A stretch of 6,519 nucleotides of DNA, from positions 1 to 6,519 of the forward strand of contig JAJXXT010000061.1 of NCBI GenBank assembly GCA_021780935.1, given 5' to 3'. The notes under the pieces are model-generated. The model searched no databases, was not told where the DNA came from, and saw only the letters and a list, made by a program, of their open reading frames with translations. How positions within the stretch are numbered: position 1 is the first letter of the stretch; each line of letters starts with the position of its first letter. A program made the position numbers and the translations under genes. Of the stretch, positions 5,973 through 6,519 are shown one piece after another. Source of the stretch: Pseudomonadota bacterium (GTDB lineage: Bacteria > Pseudomonadota > Alphaproteobacteria > Acetobacterales > Acetobacteraceae).

Positions 5973-6519
5973 ATGAGCGCGATCCGGGGCATGCGGCGGC
6001 AGAGCCAGTGGGATCTGCGGGCGGCCGGCAATTTCGCGGGCGGCGGCAGCGGCACGGGGCTGCTCGTGGCGGCGGCGCTGGAAGCAATCGGTGGCGGAAC
6101 GTTCCGCCTGGCGCTGGCGTGCGGGCTGCTGCTGGTCGGCGCCGGGCTCGGGCTGGTCTGGCTCGAGATCGGCCGGCCGTGGCGGGCGCTCAACGTGTTC
6201 TTCCATCCCCGCACCTCGTGGATGACGCGCGAGGGGATCATGGCGCTGCTGCTGTTCCCGCTCGGGCTTGCCGCGATCGCCACCGGCTCGGCCGCGCTGG
6301 CGGTGCTGGCGGCGCTGGCGGCGCTCGGCTTCCTCGCCTGCCAGGCGGGCATCCTGCACGCCGCGCGCGCGATCCCGGCCTGGCGCAAGCGCGAGCTGGT
6401 GGCGCTGATCGTCCTCGGCGGGCTGGCGGAGGGGACGGGGCTGGCGCTGATCGTTCCGGGTGCCGCGCGATGGCTGCCGCTGCTGGCGCTCGCCGCGGCC
6501 GCCGGGCGGGAGATCGCGT
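5973..6519 (+). CDS. padD: Membrane anchor / quinone-reducing subunit (DmsC/NrfD-type, PadD-like), cut by window edge
   Basis: The third subunit of the Mo complex should anchor it in the inner membrane and deliver electrons to quinone. The frame is open to the right edge, giving 182 codons. Hydrophobic stretches at about 24-38, 43-64, 88-105, 107-130, 142-163 and from 166 onward are probable membrane helices. The segment LEIGRPWRALNVFFHPRTSW (64-83), followed by MTREG, resembles the 'LGxPxRAxN...SWxSRE' block of DmsC-type anchors, and QWDLRAAGNFAGGGSGTGLL (12-31) is the N-terminal block I associate with PadD-like proteins. The gene starts 10 bp after padC. The ATG has only a weak GA/GG-rich region upstream (GAGCGGGG, 5961-5968), which again suggests coupling to the upstream gene. 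The C-terminus lies outside the window, so total length and helix number are unknown. Confidence 0.82.
   Translation, partial: MSAIRGMRRQSQWDLRAAGNFAGGGSGTGLLVAAALEAIGGGTFRLALACGLLLVGAGLGLVWLEIGRPWRALNVFFHPRTSWMTREGIMALLLFPLGLAAIATGSAALAVLAALAALGFLACQAGILHAARAIPAWRKRELVALIVLGGLAEGTGLALIVPGAARWLPLLALAAAAGREIA

Noticed and set aside
4901..6388. A 495-codon minus-strand frame spanning the end of padB, padC and padD.
   Set aside because: It is antisense to three genes with clear cysteine motifs or membrane helices, and its product shows no domain.
1..6519. Search for CRISPR arrays, tRNA or rRNA genes, insertion sequences, attachment sites and intrinsic terminators.
   Set aside because: I saw no repeat-spacer pattern, no cloverleaf or rRNA-like blocks, no transposase or terminal inverted repeats, and no GC stem followed by a T run; the only non-coding stretch of any size is 1891-2125.

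Overview
The window is very GC-rich (roughly 70 percent by eye) and almost fully coding. It looks like part of an anaerobic aromatic-degradation island from a proteobacterium. The combination of a Had/Oah benzoyl-CoA lower pathway, a Pad-type molybdenum oxidoreductase and a perfect FNR-type box fits facultative anaerobes such as Thauera, Aromatoleum/Azoarcus or Magnetospirillum. The class (alpha or beta) cannot be fixed from the sequence; the GC content and an FNR/FixK/AadR-type site are compatible with a high-GC alphaproteobacterium.

Layout: two divergent operons leave a 235-bp control region at 1891-2125. Leftward (minus strand) are had (6-hydroxycyclohex-1-ene-1-carbonyl-CoA dehydrogenase, 820-1890) and then, 13 bp downstream, oah (6-oxocyclohex-1-ene-1-carbonyl-CoA hydrolase, from 806, running off the left edge). 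Rightward (plus strand) are a FlK-type hot-dog thioesterase (2126-2551), then padB-like (molybdopterin large subunit, 2574-5315), padC-like (four-cluster ferredoxin subunit, 5312-5962) and padD-like (DmsC/NrfD-type membrane anchor, 5973 to the right edge, incomplete). The rightward genes are spaced by 22 bp, a 4-bp overlap and 10 bp, so they look like one transcription unit.

How the genes fit together: PadBCD enzymes oxidise the alpha-carbon of phenylacetyl-CoA to give phenylglyoxylate, with electrons passed to quinone. Phenylglyoxylate is then converted to benzoyl-CoA by genes not in this window. After ring reduction, Had and Oah carry out the oxidation and the hydrolytic ring opening to 3-hydroxypimelyl-CoA. 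The window therefore joins a peripheral route and the central benzoyl-CoA route back to back across one shared control region. That region holds a perfect TTGAT-N4-ATCAA palindrome at 2008-2021, so both arms could be induced by oxygen limitation through one Fnr/AadR-type site. The least expected element is the FlK-type thioesterase at the head of the padBCD operon. All three catalytic residues of fluoroacetyl-CoA thioesterase are present at the right spacing, which suggests a role in hydrolysing an electron-poor alpha-oxidised acyl-CoA made by the Mo enzyme.
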